This document shows, piece by piece, positions 61,523 through 64,000 of a DNA stretch of 64,000 nucleotides. Numbering within the stretch: position 1 is the stretch's first letter; every line of letters starts with the position of its first letter. The stretch comes from Oerskovia sp042887685 (GTDB taxonomy: Bacteria; Actinomycetota; Actinomycetes; Actinomycetales; Cellulomonadaceae): assembly GCF_042887685.1 (NCBI RefSeq), contig NZ_JBHVOS010000001.1, positions 62,001-126,000 of the forward strand, read 5' to 3'. The position numbers were made by a program, and so were the translations under genes. The notes below the pieces were generated by a model, which worked only from the letters and a program-made list of their open reading frames with translations, ran no database searches and was not told where the DNA came from.

Positions 61523-62064
61523 GGTTCGCGGTGCGCGACATCGTCTCGATGCAGTGCCGTCAGCCCAGCCTCGAGGGCACGGGAGAGATCCCGCTGCGGA
61601 GGCTGGTCAAGGAGGCGCTGCGCATGCGCCCCGACCGGATCGTCATCGGTGAGGTGCGCGAGGCGGAGAGCTTCGACCTCCTGATCGCTCTGAACGCCGG
61701 AGTGCCGGGGATGTGCACGATCCACGCCAACTCGGCGCGCGAGGCGATCTCGAAGATGTGCACCCTGCCGCTGCTCGCCGGGGAGAACGTCTCGGACCGG
61801 TTCGTCGTCCCGACCGTGGCCGGTGCGGTGGACGTCGTGGTCCATCTGGGGGTGACCGTGGACGGTCGGCGCCAGGTCCGGGAGGTCGTCGGCGTCCCGG
61901 GCCGCGTGGAGCAGGGGGTGGTCGAGACCTCCGACCTCTTCCACCGGGTCGGGGGGAGCCTCGTGCGCGGTGACGGCTTCCCGCCGGCGGAGGACCGGTT
62001 CGCCCGGGCCGGGATCGACCTCGCGGCGTTGATGGCCGGACCTCGGCCGGGCGAGGTCCGCTGA
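61519..62064 (+). pseudogene. cpaF: Tad/Flp pilus assembly ATPase, C-terminal half
   Basis: The remaining 181 codons of CpaF, beginning LRFAVRDIVSMQCRQPSLEG, with the Walker B region DRIVIGEVREAESFDLL, the CTIHANSAREAIS segment and the C-terminal domain to GEVR. It lacks its own start and ATP-binding loop, so the integrated locus cannot make a working ATPase unless the element excises. An intact protein would be 415 aa, normal for the family. The tadB start is 1 bp after its stop. Confidence 0.92.
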
Positions 62065-62065
62065 C

Positions 62066-62926
62066 ATGGGCGTCATGGTGGGCCTGCTGCTCGGGGTCGG
62101 GGTGTTCTGCGTGTGGTGGGCCTGGTGGGAGCCGACCCCTCGCCCGCCCCGTCGGACCGACGGCTGGTCGGCGAGGACGCAGGACCTCCTGGTGCTCGCC
62201 GGAGCGCCGACCGTCACGCCGCGTGCGCTGGTCGGTGCGAGTGCGGCTCTCGGCCTCTTCGTCCTGCTGGTCGTGGCGACGCTCACCCGGGCGCTGCCGG
62301 TCGCCGCGTGCTTCGCGTCGATGGCGGCGGCCGCACCTCTCGCGCTGGTGCGTTCGCGTGCCCGACGGCGGCGCTCGAGCCTGCGGGACGTGTGGCCGGA
62401 GGTCGTCGACCACCTCGCCTCGGGGGTGCGTGCGGGGCTGTCGTTGCCCGAGGCGGTGGGACAGCTCGGGGAGAGGGGACCGGTCGAGCTGCGTGAGCCG
62501 TTCGCGCGCTTCGCCCAGGACTTCCGGGCGACCGGGCGGTTCGCCGACTGCCTCGACGCGCTCAAGGCACGGCTGGCGGATCCCGTCGCGGACCGTATCG
62601 TCGAGGCCCTGCGCATGACGAGGGAGGTCGGCGGCACGGACCTGGGCAAGCTCCTGCGCACGCTGGCCATGTTCCTGCGCGAGGACGCCAGGACACGGGG
62701 AGAGCTCGAGGCGCGGCAGTCGTGGACGGTGAACGGCGCCCGCCTCGCGGTGGCCGGACCATGGGTCGTCCTGGCCCTGCTGGCCACGAGACCGGAGACG
62801 GCTCAGGCCTACGACTCGCTCCAAGGGGCCGTGGTGCTCGGCGGTGGTGCCCTGACCTCCGTGGTGGCCTACCGGGTCATGCGTCGGATCGGGCGTCTGC
62901 CCGAGGAAGTGCGGGTCCTGCGGTGA
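62066..62926 (+). CDS. tadB: TadB-type inner-membrane protein of the Tad/Flp pilus (T2SS F domain)
   Basis: A 286-aa platform protein with two N-terminal helices, a cytoplasmic T2SS F domain (WPEVVDHLASGVRAGLSLPEAVG, and ALRMTREVGGTDLGKLLRTLA) and two C-terminal helices. It normally works with the ATPase to assemble pili. It begins 1 bp after the broken cpaF gene, so polar effects of the insertion are likely. ATG 62066 was used; ATG 62075 is an alternative. Confidence 0.88.
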   Translation: MGVMVGLLLGVGVFCVWWAWWEPTPRPPRRTDGWSARTQDLLVLAGAPTVTPRALVGASAALGLFVLLVVATLTRALPVAACFASMAAAAPLALVRSRARRRRSSLRDVWPEVVDHLASGVRAGLSLPEAVGQLGERGPVELREPFARFAQDFRATGRFADCLDALKARLADPVADRIVEALRMTREVGGTDLGKLLRTLAMFLREDARTRGELEARQSWTVNGARLAVAGPWVVLALLATRPETAQAYDSLQGAVVLGGGALTSVVAYRVMRRIGRLPEEVRVLR

Positions 62927-63873
62927 ACGGGACCGGCGGGTTCGAGGTGTCCTGGATCGGTGTGGTCGCAGGAGCGATGCTCGGGTGCGGGGTCCTCGTG
63001 GTCGTCTCACGCCTGCGCGCTCGCCGCGTCCGCCTCGACGAACGCGTCGGACCCTACCTGCGGGTGCTCGGGACGTCGTCGTCGCTGTTGCAGGAGTCGT
63101 CGGCGCGATCGCCCTTCCCTGCGCTCGACCGTCTCGTCGGTCCGTGGCTGACCGAGGTCGGGAAGGGGCTCGAGAGGTTCGGGTCGACCCGCGCGGTGCT
63201 CCGCCGACGCCTCGACCAGGCGGGACGCCCCGAGAGCGTCGACCAGTTCCGCGCGCAGCAGGTCGTGTGGGCCGTGATGGGCCTGGTCGGTGGGCTGCTG
63301 CTCGCCCTGCTCCTGGCCGCGACCAGGGGCTCGTCGCCCGTGGTCCTCGCCGCGCTCGTCGCTCTCTGCGGACTCGGCGGCCTCCTCGGCTGCGACCACC
63401 GGCTCTCGCGCCAGGTCGCACGGCGCGAGGAACGCATGCTCATGGAGTTCCCCACGATCGCCGAGCTGCTCGCGCTGTCGGTCGGGGCTGGAGAAGGACC
63501 CGTCGCGGCGATGGAGCGCGTCGCGACCATGGCCCGCGGCGAGCTGTCGGCCGAGCTCGCGCTGACGCTCTCGATGGTCCGCTCAGGCGTGCCGTTGTCG
63601 CGCGCGCTCGAGGCGTTGGCCGATCGGACCGCGTTGACGAGCCTCACCCGCTTCGCCGAAGGGGTCGCCGTGGCGGTCGAGCGGGGGACCCCGCTCGCCG
63701 ACGTCCTGCGCGCCCAGGCCCAGGACGTGCGGGAGGCAGGACGTCGGGCCCTCATGGAGTCGGGCGGGCGCAAGGAGGTCCTCATGATGGTCCCCGTGGT
63801 CTTCCTGATCCTTCCGGTGACGGTCTGCTTCGCGATCTATCCGTCGATCGCGACGCTGCGGATCGGTCTGTGA
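62923..63873 (+). CDS. tadC: TadC-type inner-membrane protein of the Tad/Flp pilus (T2SS F domain)
   Basis: A 316-aa partner of TadB. It has an N-terminal helix, two central helices, the F-domain sequence MEFPTIAELLALSVGAGEGPVAAME and SGVPLSRALEALADRT, and a final hydrophobic segment MVPVVFLILPVTVCFAIYPS. GTG 62923 overlaps the tadB stop. Pilin and further tad genes would be expected just after the window. Confidence 0.88.
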   Translation: MNGTGGFEVSWIGVVAGAMLGCGVLVVVSRLRARRVRLDERVGPYLRVLGTSSSLLQESSARSPFPALDRLVGPWLTEVGKGLERFGSTRAVLRRRLDQAGRPESVDQFRAQQVVWAVMGLVGGLLLALLLAATRGSSPVVLAALVALCGLGGLLGCDHRLSRQVARREERMLMEFPTIAELLALSVGAGEGPVAAMERVATMARGELSAELALTLSMVRSGVPLSRALEALADRTALTSLTRFAEGVAVAVERGTPLADVLRAQAQDVREAGRRALMESGGRKEVLMMVPVVFLILPVTVCFAIYPSIATLRIGL

Positions 63874-63917
63874 GCGCATGACCCGGGCTCGGGTAGGTCG
63901 CGGACCTTGCCCACGAG

Positions 63918-63980
63918 CTGGACGCACGTGCTGGACGCACGTGCTGGACGCACGACCTGGACGCACGACCTGGACCACGG
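63918..63980 (+). repeat. 13-bp tandem repeats downstream of tadC
   Basis: Four full units (CTGGACGCACGTG twice, then CTGGACGCACGAC twice) and a partial fifth run from 63918 to 63980. They start about 45 bp after tadC, with no gene visible up to the window end. Role unknown; slippage-prone. Confidence 0.8.
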
Positions 63981-64000
63981 CCGCGCACGAACGACGCGGT

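Overview
The window is very GC-rich (about 73% by eye), gene-dense DNA. GTG starts, 4-bp stop/start overlaps and -10-like hexamers 5-7 nt before the start codon are all common. It has an N-terminal-cysteine SRAP protein, an accD/accE/accA3 carboxylase set and a Tad pilus locus. Two neighbourhoods resemble ones I recall from Mycobacterium tuberculosis: amidohydrolase, deoD, pmmB, add, deoA, cdd and lpdA; and birA, accD5, accE5, maf and accA3. This points to an actinobacterium, most likely in Micrococcales (Cellulomonas/Oerskovia/Cellulosimicrobium type). The genus is inference.

Layout. 1-400: end of an M20 amidohydrolase. 679-12033: a nucleoside uptake and breakdown block, with a BMP lipoprotein, an ABC ATPase and two permeases, then cdd, deoA, add and deoC, with two DUF202 proteins and two unknown proteins inside. 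A 10-N assembly gap sits between the lipoprotein and the ATPase. 12100-13818: an iron-box-controlled siderophore-interacting protein and a DUF4352-like protein. 13928-21000: pmmB-type hexose/pentose phosphomutase, purine nucleoside phosphorylase, LpdA-type flavoprotein, and a large membrane protein with an endonuclease/exonuclease/phosphatase domain. 21095-27782: a reductive pyrimidine-catabolism operon behind a perfect CRP-type palindrome. 27796-31438: EfeUOB iron uptake behind an iron box. 32525-33271: a guanidine-III riboswitch in front of paired SMR exporters. 33441-36935: NUDIX, BenE and MFS genes. 37041-46290: the acyl-CoA carboxylase region (accA3, maf, DUF885 protein, accE, an unknown His-rich acidic protein, accD) with divergent birA. 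46331-53726: adenylate cyclase, SRAP, PadR plus HAAS-like membrane protein, Bcr/CflA-type exporter, LCP ligase and an aminotransferase.

53979-63873 is the most unusual part. A Tad pilus ATPase gene (cpaF/tadA) is cut in two by a 6,838-bp integrative element bounded by the 5-bp core GCTGC. Removing 54681-61518 rejoins the two halves exactly in frame. The element carries a large serine recombinase at its right end and ten co-oriented minus-strand genes, mostly with 4-bp overlaps: an excisionase-like protein, an HTH protein, a terminase-small-subunit-like protein, several small unknowns, and a leftmost gene whose C-terminus carries an R-x4-H HEPN-type (ApeA-like) ribonuclease motif. I read it as a phage-satellite-like element with a possible anti-phage cargo gene, whose integration reversibly switches off the Tad pilus. 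tadB and tadC follow, and a short tandem repeat closes the window.

How the genes fit together: nucleosides are imported, deaminated and phosphorolysed, and the sugar phosphates are fed to central metabolism. Pyrimidine bases may be degraded by the 21-27 kb operon. The cyclase at 46 kb could supply the signal for the CRP-type site at 21 kb. Two iron boxes link SIP and EfeUOB to one DtxR/IdeR-type regulon.
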